NCBI RefSeq assembly: GCF_001898115.1
Contig: NZ_MKSQ01000022.1
Location: forward strand, 124,001-188,000
Origin: Allobosea sp. 67-29
GTDB lineage: Bacteria > Pseudomonadota > Alphaproteobacteria > Rhizobiales > Beijerinckiaceae
DNA length: 64,000 nucleotides
Direction: 5' to 3'
Under the pieces are notes generated by a model. The model made no database searches. It saw only the letters and a program-made list of their open reading frames with translations, and had not been told where the DNA came from. Shown here piece after piece: positions 1 to 9,630 of the stretch. A program made the translations under genes and the position numbers. How positions within the stretch are numbered: position 1 is the stretch's first letter; the number at the start of each line of letters is the position of its first letter.

Positions 1-390
1 CGCGACCGAGACATGGGCGACGCAACCCTTGCCGAAGAAGGAGCTCTCGCGCCGGCTGGTGCGGTCGACGAACTGGTCGACCAGGACGAAAAGACCGGGA
101 TAGAGCTCGGCCTTGTAGGAACCGCAGGCCGATAGCGAGACGAGGTCGGTCACCCCTGCCCGCTTCAGCACGTCGATATTGGCGCGGTAGTTGATGTCGG
201 AGGGCGACAGCGCGTGGCCGCGCCCGTGCCGCGGCAGGAAGACGATCCTCGTCGCGCCGATGCGGCCGATCCTCAGCGCGTCCGACGGCTCGCCCCAGGG
301 GCTCTCGATCCGCTCCTCGCGGATGTCGGTCAGGCCCGGAAGATCGTAGATGCCCGATCCGCCGATGATTCCGAGAACGGCTTCGCTCAT
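1..390 (-). CDS. mtnP: S-methyl-5'-thioadenosine phosphorylase, 3'-truncated by window edge
   Basis: Cleaves methylthioadenosine with phosphate to adenine and methylthioribose-1-phosphate in the methionine salvage pathway, in the cytoplasm. The reverse strand reads from an ATG at 390 with the family N-terminal motif GGSGIYD at residues 10-16, followed by LPRHGRGH and NYRANI blocks typical of the purine phosphorylase/MTAP family. Only the first 130 codons are present; the C-terminus lies beyond base 1. It is downstream of petABC on the same strand but is separated from it by a terminator, so it is probably transcribed separately. The product call rests on motif recall. Confidence 0.9.
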   Translation of the reverse strand, partial: MSEAVLGIIGGSGIYDLPGLTDIREERIESPWGEPSDALRIGRIGATRIVFLPRHGRGHALSPSDINYRANIDVLKRAGVTDLVSLSACGSYKAELYPGLFVLVDQFVDRTSRRESSFFGKGCVAHVSVA

Positions 391-502
391 GACTGATTCC
401 CTGTTGCGGGCGCGGAAGGGACCACCTTTCGATGACGGTCGCAATACGGCGGCGGCGGTGAGCGGCCGCTGAGCCTTCCGCGGCACAAGCGGGGCGGCCG
501 AC

Positions 503-528
503 GAAAAAGGCCCCGTCTCCGGGGCCTT
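503..528 (-). terminator. Rho-independent terminator of petABC
   Basis: An 8-bp perfect stem (aaggcccc at 507-514 with ggggcctt at 521-528, 6-nt loop) is followed, reading on the minus strand, by a run of five T. It lies about 30 bases past the petC stop and should end the petABC transcript. Confidence 0.85.
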
Positions 529-555
529 CTCGTCTTCGATCAGGCTGTGCGGGGC

Positions 556-1440
556 TCAGTGCGCCGGCGAACCATCCGGCATCCGCGCCCAGATCTTCTT
601 CTTGCTGAAGTAGAGCAGGATGGCGAGGATGATAAGGAACGGCATGAACCACAGCGCGATGCGCTTGCGCTGCTCCATATGCGGCTCGGCCACCCAGACC
701 ATGAAGGCGGCGACGTCGCGCGCATACTGGTCGACCGTCTCGGGCGCCTGCGGCTTGCCGTCCTCGCCCTTCGGATACTCGACCTGGCCGTCGTTCAGCG
801 GCTTCGGCATCGCGATCAGATGGCCGGGCATGTACTTGTTGTAGTGCTGGGTCGGCAGCAGCGGCGGGAAACCGGCAGGCGGCTCCTCATAGCCCACCAT
901 CAGGGCGTGGATGTAGTCCGGTCCCTGTTCCTGATAGGTCGTGAAGATGTCGTAGATGAAGCGCGGGAAGCCGCGCTCATAGGTGCGCGCCTTGGCCAGC
1001 ACCGAGAAATCCGGAGGGTAGGCGCCGCCGTTCGAGGCGCGTGCGGCCTGCTCGTTCGGGAACGGAGCCGGGAAGGCGTCGGCCGGGCGGCCGGGACGCT
1101 GGAACATCTCGCCGGTCTCGTTCGGCCCGTCCGTGATCTGGTAGGTCGCCGCGAGCGCGGCGATCTGCCCTTCCGAGAACTCCGGCCCGCCGGGCTGCGC
1201 CAGGTTGCGGAAGCGCAGCAGGTTGGCCGAATGGCAGCTCGAGCAGACCTCCTTGAAGACCTTGAAGCCGCGCTGGATCTGGGCCCTGTCGAACTTTCCG
1301 AGCGGCCCCGAGAACGTCCAGCTCAGCTTCGGCGGCTCGACGCGCCCTTCAGCGGCCCGCGCGGCCGGCAGCGAGAGCGCGGTGAAGGCGAGACCGGCGG
1401 CAAGGCCCGTCAGGGCCAGACGAAACGATGTCTTGCTCAT
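556..1440 (-). CDS. petC: Cytochrome c1, bc1 complex subunit
   Basis: Heme-c subunit of the ubiquinol:cytochrome c oxidoreductase, anchored in the inner membrane with its heme domain in the periplasm; it takes electrons from the Rieske protein and passes them to soluble cytochrome c. The 294-residue product has a Sec signal peptide (about residues 1-30), the heme-binding CSSCH at 66-70, the C1-typical block ANLLRFRNL just after it, and one C-terminal membrane helix at about 262-280 followed by a basic tail. It starts 7 bases after petB stops, as third gene of petABC, and is followed by a terminator. Confidence 0.96.
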   Translation of the reverse strand: MSKTSFRLALTGLAAGLAFTALSLPAARAAEGRVEPPKLSWTFSGPLGKFDRAQIQRGFKVFKEVCSSCHSANLLRFRNLAQPGGPEFSEGQIAALAATYQITDGPNETGEMFQRPGRPADAFPAPFPNEQAARASNGGAYPPDFSVLAKARTYERGFPRFIYDIFTTYQEQGPDYIHALMVGYEEPPAGFPPLLPTQHYNKYMPGHLIAMPKPLNDGQVEYPKGEDGKPQAPETVDQYARDVAAFMVWVAEPHMEQRKRIALWFMPFLIILAILLYFSKKKIWARMPDGSPAH

Positions 1441-1447
1441 GGTTCCG

Positions 1448-2731
1448 TCAGCCCTTGACGTTCGGTTCGGCAGCGGTGGCAGCCGCCATGCGGGTGGCCG
1501 AGCCCCCCTTGGCGGAGGCCAGCACGGAATCGGCGATCGAGGTCGGCAGCGCCTTGGGACGCTCGAAGAGCCCGACGATGAACAGCGCGACGAAGAAGCC
1601 GAAATACAGCACGGTGAAGATCTGCGACGCGATCACATAGCCGCCCTCCGGCGGCATCGCGCCGAGATAGCCCAGCCCGACGCAGACCACGAGCCAGGCC
1701 CAGAATAGCTGGCGCGCGATCGGACGGTAGTTCATCGACTTGACCTTGGAGGTGTCGATCCAGGGCAGGAAGGCGAGCACGACGATGGCCGAGCCCATGG
1801 CGAGGACGCCGCCGAGCTTGTCGGGAATGGCGCGCAGGATCGCGTAGAACGGCAGGAAGTACCATTCGGGCACGATATGCGCCGGCGTCGCGGCCGGGTT
1901 GGCCGGGATGTAGTTGTCGGCATGGCCCATGAAGTTGGGCTGGTAGAACACGAACCAGCCGAACACGATCATGAACACGACCATGCCGAACAGGTCCTTG
2001 ATCGTGGCGTAAGGCGTGAAGGGCACGGTGTCCTTCTCCACGTTCTTCACCTCGACGCCGGTCGGGTTGTTCTGCCCGACGTGGTGCAGGGCCCAGACGT
2101 GCAGCACGACGACGCCGAAGATCATGAACGGCAGGAGGTAATGCAGCGAGAAGAAGCGGTTCAGCGTCGGATTGTCGACCGAGTAGCCGCCCCACAGATA
2201 GGTCACGATCGTCTCGCCGACCACCGGCAGCGCCGAGAACAGGTTGGTGATGACTGTCGCGCCCCAGAACGACATCTGGCCCCAGGGCAGCACGTAGCCC
2301 ATGAAGGCGGTGGCCATCATCAGCAGGAAGATCACGACGCCGAGGATCCAGAGCACCTCGCGCGGGGCCTTGTACGAGCCGTAATAGATGCCGCGGAAGA
2401 TATGCACGTAGACCGCGATGAAGAACATCGAGGCGCCGTTGGAGTGCAGGTAGCGCAGCAGCCAGCCATAGTTCACGTCGCGCATGATGTGCTCGACGGA
2501 GTTGAAGGCCATCGTCGCGTGCGGAGTGTAGTGCATCACCAGGATGACGCCGGTGATGATCTGCGCCACCAGCATGAACGCCAGGATGCCGCCGAAGGTC
2601 CACAGATAGTTCAGGTTGCGGGGAACCGGATAGGAGACCGCGGAATCATGGGCCAGCCGGATGATCGGCAGGCGCGCGTCGAGCCAGCGCTCGATGCCGG
2701 TCTTCGGAACGTAGGAACTGTGACCACTCAT
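1448..2731 (-). CDS. petB: Cytochrome b, bc1 complex subunit
   Basis: Membrane subunit of the bc1 complex that holds the two b hemes and both quinone sites. The 427-residue protein is full length for an alphaproteobacterial unsplit cytochrome b with about eight membrane helices. Visible family features include the early NYLWTFGG block, paired His residues in helices B and D (for example [10 protein letters not shown] and [10 protein letters not shown]), and the Qo-site [13 protein letters not shown] (the PEWY motif). It is the second gene of petABC. The gap of about 50 bases to the Rieske gene supports co-transcription. Confidence 0.97.
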   Translation of the reverse strand: MSGHSSYVPKTGIERWLDARLPIIRLAHDSAVSYPVPRNLNYLWTFGGILAFMLVAQIITGVILVMHYTPHATMAFNSVEHIMRDVNYGWLLRYLHSNGASMFFIAVYVHIFRGIYYGSYKAPREVLWILGVVIFLLMMATAFMGYVLPWGQMSFWGATVITNLFSALPVVGETIVTYLWGGYSVDNPTLNRFFSLHYLLPFMIFGVVVLHVWALHHVGQNNPTGVEVKNVEKDTVPFTPYATIKDLFGMVVFMIVFGWFVFYQPNFMGHADNYIPANPAATPAHIVPEWYFLPFYAILRAIPDKLGGVLAMGSAIVVLAFLPWIDTSKVKSMNYRPIARQLFWAWLVVCVGLGYLGAMPPEGGYVIASQIFTVLYFGFFVALFIVGLFERPKALPTSIADSVLASAKGGSATRMAAATAAEPNVKG

Positions 2732-2784
2732 GAAGAATGCCTCAAGGCTGTCTCAATCTGTCGGGAAAGCGTTGAGCGCATCGC

Positions 2785-3333
2785 TCAGCCGATCTTGATC
2801 TTCGTATCCGCCGTGAAGGCATAGGGCGGAACCGGCAGGTTCAGCGGTGCCGGGCCCTTGCGGATGCGGCCGGAGGAATCGTAGTGCGAGCCATGGCAGG
2901 GGCAGAACCAGCCGTCGAAATCGCCCTTCGGCTCGCCCGGAGCGGTGCCGAGCGGAATGCAACCGAGATGGGTGCAGTTGCCGAAGACGATCAGGTACGG
3001 CTCGTGGCCGGGCTTGGTGCGCTGCTGGTCGGTCTGCGGGTCGCGCAGCGTGCTGATGTCGACCGCCAGAGCCTCGTCGATCTCCTTCTTGGTGCGATGG
3101 CGCACGAAGATCGGCTTGCCGCGCCAGAAGATCTTGATGGCCTGGCCCTCGGCGATCGGAGCCAGGTCGACGTCGACAGGCGCGCCGGCAGCGATCGTCT
3201 GGGCATCGGGCGCGAGCTGGCTGATCAGCGGAACGACGATGGCGCCGGCGGCGACCGCGCCGGCGGCGCCGGTCGCAAGCAGCATGAAATCGCGGCGGGT
3301 TGTTCCGGTCGATGTATCGGTCGCGTGCGCCAC
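2785..3333 (-). CDS. petA: Rieske iron-sulfur subunit of bc1 complex
   Basis: Carries the 2Fe-2S cluster that accepts the first electron from ubiquinol. With a GTG start at 3333 the protein is 182 residues: a twin-arginine membrane anchor (TRRDFMLL at 12-19), then cluster boxes CTHLGC (120-125) and CPCHGSH (144-150). The open frame extends upstream to 3420, but the GTG has a GAGGG Shine-Dalgarno 8 bases before it and gives the short N-terminus that the family normally has, whereas ATGs at 3348 and 3420 have none that I can see. First gene of petABC; the promoter should lie in 3334-3523. Confidence 0.93.
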   Translation of the reverse strand: MAHATDTSTGTTRRDFMLLATGAAGAVAAGAIVVPLISQLAPDAQTIAAGAPVDVDLAPIAEGQAIKIFWRGKPIFVRHRTKKEIDEALAVDISTLRDPQTDQQRTKPGHEPYLIVFGNCTHLGCIPLGTAPGEPKGDFDGWFCPCHGSHYDSSGRIRKGPAPLNLPVPPYAFTADTKIKIG

Positions 3334-3523
3334 GATCCAATCCCTCATAGGTCTTGCGAGCTGGAACAGCTCGAAATTGTCGCCTCTCGCCCTCATAGGG
3401 GCGCGCCGCTGCCTCCGCAATGCGGTGGAGCGTCACCTTGGGCTCTTTGACATGCAGATTGGACGAAGTCTACTGTCGCGAACGCCTTGGCCATGCATGG
3501 CGCACAGTCCGCTGGCGAGGGCG

Positions 3524-5425
3524 TCAGACGGCGAGCTTTTCCGGGTCGGCCGGAGCCAGGAAGCCGCCGGACTGACGGGCCCAGAGCCGGGCGTAGAGCC
3601 CGCCTCGCGCGATGAGTTCCTCGTGGCTGCCGGTATCGACGATCCGGCCCTTGTCAAGCACGATCAGCCTGTCCAGCGCGGCGATCGTCGAGAGCCGATG
3701 CGCGATCGCGATCACCGTCTTGCCCTGCATCAGCGCCGCGAGCTGCTGCTGGATCGCCGCCTCCACCTCCGAATCGAGCGCGGAGGTCGCCTCGTCCAGG
3801 ATCAGGATCGGCGCGTCCTTCAGCAGCACGCGCGCGATCGCGATGCGTTGGCGCTGGCCGCCTGACAGCTTCACGCCGCGCTCGCCTACTCGAGAAGCGA
3901 AGCCCTCGCGCCCGTCCTGGTCGCCGAGACCGAGAATGAAGTCGTGCGCCTCCGCCTGCCGGGCCGCTTCGGCGATCTCCGCCTCGCTCGCGCCGATCCG
4001 GCCATAGGCGATATTGTCGCCGATCGAGCGGTGCAGCAGAGAATTGTCCTGCGTCACCATGCCGATCTGCGCGCGCAGGCTGTCCTGTGTGACGTGGGCG
4101 ATGTCCTGCCCGTCGATCAGGATGCGCCCACCCTCCAGCGGATAGAGCCGCAGCAGCAGGTTCACCAGCGTCGACTTGCCGGCGCCCGAGGGGCCGACGA
4201 GGCCGACGCGCTCGCCGGGCCTGATCGACAGGTCGAGCCCCTCGAACAGCCCCTGCCCCTTGCCGTAGTTGAAGCGGATCGCCTCGAAGCGGATCGCTCC
4301 GTCACCGACGACGAGCGGGACGGCGCCTGGCGCATCCGGCAGGTCATGCGGTTTGGCGATCGTCTCCATGCTCTCCTGCACGGAGCCGATGTTCTCGAAG
4401 ATGCCGCGCACGAGATGGATCAGCCAGCTCGACATCTGCACCAGACGCAGCACGAGCCCGATCGCCGCCGCGACCGCGCCCGGTGTCATCTCGCCATGGC
4501 TCCACAGCCACAGCGCGAGCCAGGCCGTCGCGACGACGAGCAGGCTGTTCATCGTCTGCAGGATGACGCTGACGCCGGTGATCAGCCGCGACAGGTTGAG
4601 GAAGGAGGCGTTCCACCAGCCGAGCGATTCGCGCACGGCCGAGCGCTCGGCATCCGCGCGCGCGAACAGCTTCACCGTCAGGATGTTGGTGTAGGAATCG
4701 ACGATGCGTCCCGTCGTGCTGGAACGCCCGAGCGAATTCGCCTCCGAGCGCTTCTTGGCCCGCGGCACGAAATAGATCAGCAGCGCGACATAGGCCCCGA
4801 GCCACACCACGACCGGCAGCGCCAGCCACAGGCTGGTCTTGCCGAAGAAGCCGATGGCGACCGAAGCGAAGACCAGCGCGTACCAGAGATCGTCGATGAC
4901 CTCGATCGTCGCTCCGCGGATCGACTGCCCGGCCTGGATCACGCGGGCCGAGAGCCGGCCGGCGAAGTCGTTCTGGAAATAGGAGAGTGCGTGGCCGAGC
5001 GTATAGACATGATTGCGCCAGCGGATCTGGTTGGTGATCTGCGGCACCACGACCTGGTCGACGATGGCGTGGTTCGCGAAATAGATCAGCGGCCTGACCA
5101 CGACGAGCAGGAACGCCGCCCCCGCCAGAAGCCAGCCATGGTCGCGGAAGATCGTTTCGGGTGACTGGGTCGAGAGCAGGTCGACGAACCAGCCGACCAT
5201 CAGATACATCGCCGCCTCGATGCCGCTGAAGCCGAGCCCGGTCAGCATGATGGCCGCCATCCAGATCTTCACGCCCTTGATGTGATGCCACATGAAGGGC
5301 CAGACCCCACGCGGCGGCGTCTGCCGCTCATCGAAGGGCGCAAAGACATCGATCCGGCTTTCGAGCCAGCGGAACAGCGATGCGAACATGCCCCCTTCGC
5401 TACCGGGCTTGCTTGACGAGGACAA
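3524..5425 (-). CDS. ABC exporter, fused permease and ATPase
   Basis: Half-transporter of the lipid/drug exporter type: an ABC transmembrane domain with about six helices (roughly residues 50-330) followed by an ATPase domain. Walker A GPSGAGKST is at 411-419, the ABC signature LSGGQ at 520-524 and Walker B ILILDE at 540-545, followed by the D-loop SALD. At 633 residues it is full length, and it would work as a homodimer. Substrate cannot be told from sequence. It lies upstream of petABC on the same strand, with a 190-base gap, so it is probably not part of that operon. Confidence 0.9.
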   Translation of the reverse strand: MSSSSKPGSEGGMFASLFRWLESRIDVFAPFDERQTPPRGVWPFMWHHIKGVKIWMAAIMLTGLGFSGIEAAMYLMVGWFVDLLSTQSPETIFRDHGWLLAGAAFLLVVVRPLIYFANHAIVDQVVVPQITNQIRWRNHVYTLGHALSYFQNDFAGRLSARVIQAGQSIRGATIEVIDDLWYALVFASVAIGFFGKTSLWLALPVVVWLGAYVALLIYFVPRAKKRSEANSLGRSSTTGRIVDSYTNILTVKLFARADAERSAVRESLGWWNASFLNLSRLITGVSVILQTMNSLLVVATAWLALWLWSHGEMTPGAVAAAIGLVLRLVQMSSWLIHLVRGIFENIGSVQESMETIAKPHDLPDAPGAVPLVVGDGAIRFEAIRFNYGKGQGLFEGLDLSIRPGERVGLVGPSGAGKSTLVNLLLRLYPLEGGRILIDGQDIAHVTQDSLRAQIGMVTQDNSLLHRSIGDNIAYGRIGASEAEIAEAARQAEAHDFILGLGDQDGREGFASRVGERGVKLSGGQRQRIAIARVLLKDAPILILDEATSALDSEVEAAIQQQLAALMQGKTVIAIAHRLSTIAALDRLIVLDKGRIVDTGSHEELIARGGLYARLWARQSGGFLAPADPEKLAV

Positions 5426-5705
5426 ACGGCAATTCTCGACCCTGGCGATCTCTGGTCGCGAGCAGGCTCGCGGCTTTCGACCATGATCCCTGCGCGCGTC
5501 GAATGGCGGCAGTAGGGCAAGGCCCTAGCAGCCGGTGATCGGGGCTGACGCAAAGCCTCCCGGGTCAGAAGGCGTCAAAGACACCGTTAAAATCGAAGAT
5601 ATCGCATAAGCCGGGCATAAATGACGTGTAAATCCTTCCGGGAACCACGAAATACACGTTATCGTTGAGCAGACGCACGATATCCCTCATGTGAAGGAGG
5701 AAACA

Positions 5706-6449
5706 ATGCGTCTCCGAATACTGGGAGCTATTGGCACGTGCATTGTCTTGAGCGCGTGCAACACGGCCGGCGAATATGCGGCCTTCGACGGATGTGACGG
5801 TTTGCGCGGTGCCGCGATGAAGCGCTGCATCAGGCTGGCGGCTTTGCAGAGCCCGGTCGTGAGTTCGCGCGGTTCGACAGGCTCCTTCGGCAATCCATCG
5901 AATCCCGGGAATCCCGGCAACCCGGGTAACCCCGGCAATCCGGGCAACCCGGGCGGCTCCGGCGGCTCGGGTAACCCTGGCAATGCTGGAAACCCGGGCA
6001 GCCCGGGCGGGTCGGGTGGAACGGGCGGCGGCTCGGCCGGCGCTGGATCCGGGCTCGGTGTCGGCGCGAATGTCGGCGCCAATGTCGGAGGCCTTGACGC
6101 CGGCGCCGGCGTCGGCGCCGGGCTTGGCAGCGGCGGACTCGGCGCGGGCGTCGGTGCAGGAGCGGGAACCGGAAGCGGAGGTCTCGGCGCCGCAGCCGGA
6201 GTAGGCGCGGGTAGCGGCGGCCTGGGTGCCGCGGCCGGAGCGGGCCTCGGCAGCGCGGTCGGCGGCCTTGGCGCAGGCCTGGGAGCGAGCGTCGGCAGTG
6301 GCGGCGTCAGCGCGGGCGTCGGAGCGGGCCTTGGCTCGGCAGCCGGCGGGCTGGGCGCCGGCCTGGGTGCGAGCGTCGGCGGCGGCGGGGTCGGGGCCGG
6401 CGCCGGCGTTGGGGCCGGCAGCGGCGGTCTGGGCACGGGCGCGTCCTGA
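5706..6449 (+). CDS. Collagen-like, glycine-rich lipoprotein
   Basis: Predicted 247-residue lipoprotein. The ATG at 5706 follows a strong AAGGAGG with 5-base spacing; an in-frame GTG at 5691 lies upstream of that ribosome site and is unlikely. Residues 1-17 form a lipoprotein signal ending in the lipobox LSAC with C18 as the lipidation site. A short segment with several Cys follows, then a collagen-like run of Gly-Asn-Pro triplets (about residues 66-95), then about 140 residues almost entirely of Gly, Ala, Val, Leu and Ser in short GLGAGVGAG-like repeats. I do not recognise a named family. The preceding 280-base gap is AT-richer than its surroundings and probably holds its promoter. A cell-surface or stress role is a guess. 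Confidence 0.75.
   Translation: MRLRILGAIGTCIVLSACNTAGEYAAFDGCDGLRGAAMKRCIRLAALQSPVVSSRGSTGSFGNPSNPGNPGNPGNPGNPGNPGGSGGSGNPGNAGNPGSPGGSGGTGGGSAGAGSGLGVGANVGANVGGLDAGAGVGAGLGSGGLGAGVGAGAGTGSGGLGAAAGVGAGSGGLGAAAGAGLGSAVGGLGAGLGASVGSGGVSAGVGAGLGSAAGGLGAGLGASVGGGGVGAGAGVGAGSGGLGTGAS
5894..5990 (+). repeat. Gly-Asn-Pro coding tandem repeat
   Basis: In-frame 9-base units of the form ggnaayccs encode repeated Gly-Asn-Pro, with later units changed to Gly-Gly-Ser and Gly-Asn-Ala. Such tracts can gain or lose units by slippage without shifting the frame. Confidence 0.7.
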
Positions 6450-6473
6450 CGCAGACTTGCCAATCCAGGAGTT

Positions 6474-6502
6474 GCGAGGCGCCGCTCTCTCCGGCGCCTC
6501 GC
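6474..6502 (+). terminator. Strong hairpin between lipoprotein and trmL
   Basis: A perfect 11-bp GC-rich stem (6474-6484 with 6492-6502) and 7-nt loop sits 25 bases after the lipoprotein stop. There is no T run after it on either strand, so it may act as an attenuating or RNA-stabilising hairpin rather than a classic intrinsic terminator. Confidence 0.45.
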
Positions 6503-6558
6503 GGCAGAGCGGGCAGGATGCGCTTGACGCAGCCTCGACGATGCAGCCAGGAAGCGCG

Positions 6559-7059
6559 ATGCTCCGCCTCGCCCTCTTCCAGCCGGACATCCCGCAGAAC
6601 GCCGGCACGATGATCCGCATGGCGGCCTGCCTCGGCCTGACCGTCGACATCATCGAGCCCGCCGCGTTCGACGTGTCGGACCGGCATTTCCGCCGCTCCG
6701 GCATGGACTATCTCGAGCGGGCAGCCGTATCGCGGCATGATTCGTTCCGCGCTTTCGACGATTGGCGCCGGGCTGCCGGGCGCCGGCTGGTGTTGGCGGA
6801 AACCGACGGTCCGATCGCGCTCCCGGACTTCGCCTTCCAGGCGGATGATGTTGTGATGGTCGGGCGCGAGTCCGCCGGCGTGACGCCTGAAGTGCGCAGC
6901 GCGGCGGAAGCCGTCATCTGCATACCGATGCGTCCTGGGTTGCGCTCGATCAATGTTGCGCTCGCCGCTGCGATGGTAATGGGCGAGGCATTGCGACAAA
7001 CTGGCGGCTTCCCCGGCCGCGACGAGACTGACGATGCCGATGCGCCGCCCCACCGATAA
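6559..7059 (+). CDS. trmL: tRNA (cytidine(34)-2'-O)-methyltransferase
   Basis: SpoU/TrmH-superfamily enzyme that 2'-O-methylates the wobble base of certain leucine tRNAs, with SAM as donor. The 166-residue protein opens with [15 protein letters not shown] (family motif 1, including the catalytic N-R pair), and has the motif 2 block [10 protein letters not shown] and motif 3 [19 protein letters not shown] that form the trefoil-knot SAM site. The ATG at 6559 has AGGAA 5 bases upstream; the open frame extends further 5' into the glycine-rich gene but that part is a shadow. The start of hemF lies inside its last codons, so the two are probably translationally coupled. Confidence 0.92.
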   Translation: MLRLALFQPDIPQNAGTMIRMAACLGLTVDIIEPAAFDVSDRHFRRSGMDYLERAAVSRHDSFRAFDDWRRAAGRRLVLAETDGPIALPDFAFQADDVVMVGRESAGVTPEVRSAAEAVICIPMRPGLRSINVALAAAMVMGEALRQTGGFPGRDETDDADAPPHR

Positions 7060-7966
7060 CGCCGCTCCTGCCGATCCCGCCGTGGTCGCCGCCCTGAAGC
7101 CTCGCGCGGCCGCCTGGTTCGAGACCCTGCGCGACCAGATCTGCGCCGCTTTCGAACAGGTCGAGGACGAAGCCTCCGGCCCTTTCCCGCCTGAGGCGGA
7201 TGCGGCACCCGGCCGGTTCCAGCGCACGCCCTGGCAGCGCACGAATCACGACGGCGCCCCGGGCGGAGGCGGCGTCATGTCGATCATGAAGGGGCGCGTC
7301 TTCGAGAAGGTGGGGGTCCATGTCTCGACCGTGCATGGCAGCTTCCACCCGGATTTCGCCGGGCAGATCCCCGGCGCCTCCGACGATCCGCGCTTCCACG
7401 CCACCGGCATCTCGCTGATCGCGCATCCCTGGAACCCCAACGCCCCGACCGTCCACATGAACACGCGCTTCGTGGTGACGACCCGGCCGTGGTTTGGCGG
7501 CGGTGCCGACCTGACGCCGGTGCTCGACGCGCGCCGCAACCAGGACGACGCGGATTCGCGCGATTTCCACGATGCGATGCGCCGCCCCTGCGAGCGCTTT
7601 CCCGCGGTCGCCGACTACGCGGATTTCCGGAGTTGGTGCGACGAGTACTTCTTCCTGAAGCACCGCAACGAGCCGCGCGGCATCGGTGGCATCTTCTACG
7701 ACTATGTCTGGACCGGCGACGTGGAGGCCGATTTCGCCTTCACCCGCGCCGTCGGCGAGGCATTCCTCGACATCTATCCGAACATCCTGTGCCGCAACAT
7801 CGGCAAGCCGTGGAGCCAGGCCCAGCGCGACGAGCAGCAGGTCCGGCGCGGGCGCTATGTCGAATTCAACCTGCTCTACGACCGCGGCACGATCTTCGGC
7901 CTGAAGACCGGAGGCAATGTCGATTCCATCCTGTCCTCCATGCCACCGACCGTCCGCTGGCCCTGA
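7034..7966 (+). CDS. hemF: Oxygen-dependent coproporphyrinogen III oxidase
   Basis: Converts coproporphyrinogen III to protoporphyrinogen IX using O2, in heme synthesis. The 310-residue product is full length and shows the family blocks: [10 protein letters not shown] near the N-terminal third, [23 protein letters not shown], the [12 protein letters not shown] signature with its RG-G-F core, and a C-terminal [20 protein letters not shown]. It overlaps trmL by 26 bases. An ATG two codons downstream is an equally possible start. An aerobic lifestyle fits with the bc1 operon close by. Confidence 0.96.
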   Translation: MPMRRPTDNAAPADPAVVAALKPRAAAWFETLRDQICAAFEQVEDEASGPFPPEADAAPGRFQRTPWQRTNHDGAPGGGGVMSIMKGRVFEKVGVHVSTVHGSFHPDFAGQIPGASDDPRFHATGISLIAHPWNPNAPTVHMNTRFVVTTRPWFGGGADLTPVLDARRNQDDADSRDFHDAMRRPCERFPAVADYADFRSWCDEYFFLKHRNEPRGIGGIFYDYVWTGDVEADFAFTRAVGEAFLDIYPNILCRNIGKPWSQAQRDEQQVRRGRYVEFNLLYDRGTIFGLKTGGNVDSILSSMPPTVRWP

Positions 7967-8107
7967 ACCGGTCCGGACGGGACTGCCGCGGCCACCGGGC
8001 AAGCACTGCCGCCGCGCGGCGTTCCGCATCGGCGGCGGGCGCTATCGGCGTTCAACGCAGGGAGCTTGATGGCGCGGCTGTTGCTCCACTCGCTTCCAAA
8101 CCCCTGA

Positions 8108-9334
8108 TCAGGCGGGGGAACTGATCGCAGCGTCCAGCAGGGCGAGCTGGATCGCGCGGTCGGCCGGGCAACCCTCGTCGATCCAGCGGTTGCGGGCGCT
8201 TTCCAGAATCCGCCCGACCGCCGGTCCCGCCGTGATGCCTCGATCGAGCAGGTCACGCCCCGTCGGGAGAAACACCGGTGTACGGGCGAGTTCGGCGATC
8301 ATCGCCTGCGCCGCGGCGCCCTTCGCCATGCCGGCCCCGAGCGCAAGCGCGCCGGAGACGGCATCGGCCCCGATGCGGAGCGCCAGCCGGCGCAAGACCG
8401 CCATGCCCGGCTGCGCGCTTTTCCCCGACAGGGCCTCCAGCCCGGCGGCAAGCCGGGCGATTCGGTCGAACTCCTCGTTGGAAAGTCTCAGTCGCTCGCG
8501 CAGCCGCAGCGCATCCTCCCGCACACAAACCGCCAACGCCGCCAGTCGAAAGGCTGGATGGACCCTCTCTTCGCCCGGTCCCGCCACGGCGGCGAAGCGC
8601 GAGAGATGCGGCACACCGCCGATCACGGGCACGACCAGGCCGGCCCCGGCCATTGCCCGTAGCGTCGCCACGGCGCCAGGCGCGACGACGAGCTTCATCA
8701 ACTCGGCGCGCACGCGCTCGCGCGACAGGCCTGCGAGCCCCGCGCGGCCTTCGATGCAGGCGGCGAGCCCCTCCGCATCGGGTTCGCCGGCGCCATAATG
8801 GGCATGGAAGCGGAAGAAGCGGAGAATCCGCAGATAATCTTCGCGGATGCGCGTCGCCGCATCGCCGATGAAACGCACGCGACGCCGCGCCAGGTCATCG
8901 AGCCCGCCGCAGTAGTCGTGCACGTTGCCGTCACGGTCGAGCCCCAGCGCATTGATGGTGAAATCGCGCCGCAACGCGTCCTGGGCGAAGTCGCGACCGA
9001 ACACGACCGTGGCGCGGCGTCCATCGGTCTCGACGTCCTGCCGCAGCGTCGTCACCTCGAAGCTGGCTCCGTCGCCGACCAGCGTGATCGTCCCATGCTC
9101 GATTCCGGTCGGGACGGCCTTGAAGCCGGCGGCACGGCCCCGCCGGGCCGTCTCCTTCGGCAACGCGGTCGTCGCCAGATCGACGTCGCTGATCGCTTCG
9201 CCGAGCAGGAGATTGCGAATGGCGCCGCCGACGACGCGCGTCTCCTGCCCTTCGCCGTTCAGAGCGCCGAGCAGGCGTGCCAGGACGGGCTGCGCGAGGA
9301 AAGCGGTGATCCGCGCCGCCCGGGCCGCCGTCAC
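8108..9334 (-). CDS. cca: CCA tRNA nucleotidyltransferase / poly(A) polymerase family
   Basis: Class II nucleotidyltransferase that adds or repairs the CCA end of tRNA. The GTG start at 9334 overlaps the stop of the upstream gene (GTGA), giving 408 residues; the longer open frame to 9619 is read through another gene. The nucleotidyltransferase head shows GGAIRN at 36-41 and the metal-binding DVD at 50-52, then RRDFTINAL, the DPxxRI-type block TRIREDYLRILRFFRF, and an alpha-helical tRNA-binding tail. Last gene of a minus-strand operon with DUF1285, Nudix and DUF6111 genes. Confidence 0.92.
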   Translation of the reverse strand: MTAARAARITAFLAQPVLARLLGALNGEGQETRVVGGAIRNLLLGEAISDVDLATTALPKETARRGRAAGFKAVPTGIEHGTITLVGDGASFEVTTLRQDVETDGRRATVVFGRDFAQDALRRDFTINALGLDRDGNVHDYCGGLDDLARRRVRFIGDAATRIREDYLRILRFFRFHAHYGAGEPDAEGLAACIEGRAGLAGLSRERVRAELMKLVVAPGAVATLRAMAGAGLVVPVIGGVPHLSRFAAVAGPGEERVHPAFRLAALAVCVREDALRLRERLRLSNEEFDRIARLAAGLEALSGKSAQPGMAVLRRLALRIGADAVSGALALGAGMAKGAAAQAMIAELARTPVFLPTGRDLLDRGITAGPAVGRILESARNRWIDEGCPADRAIQLALLDAAISSPA

Positions 9335-9588
9335 CGGAAGCGTCCCGGGACCAGGACGCCGTTCTCCATATGGGGCGGCTCGTAGGCTCCCCGGCTGCGC
9401 TGCGTGAGGAAGCCCTCCACGGCCAGGATGAGAATCACCAGCACGAGCCCGGCCACCGCCAGGCGAAAGGCGTGCGGACTCCAATGCTCGACATCGAAGG
9501 GGTTGCGCCGCTTGACGACGAGATAGCCCGCGAAGATGCAGAAGGGCAGGACGAAGAGCAGAACCTCTTCGATGATCGCGCGCAGCAT
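9331..9588 (-). CDS. Small two-helix membrane protein (DUF6111 type)
   Basis: An 85-residue protein with two predicted membrane helices, about residues 5-25 and 42-62, and a soluble C-terminal tail. It matches what I remember of DUF6111, a small family in alphaproteobacteria with no known function. Its stop overlaps the start of the CCA-adding enzyme by three bases and it follows the Nudix gene, so it is co-transcribed with both. No catalytic motif is visible. Confidence 0.8.
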   Translation of the reverse strand: MLRAIIEEVLLFVLPFCIFAGYLVVKRRNPFDVEHWSPHAFRLAVAGLVLVILILAVEGFLTQRSRGAYEPPHMENGVLVPGRFR

Positions 9589-9630
9589 GCCCCAGTCCGT
9601 TTCCCGCGGGGCGCGCCACGCGCCCGTTCC

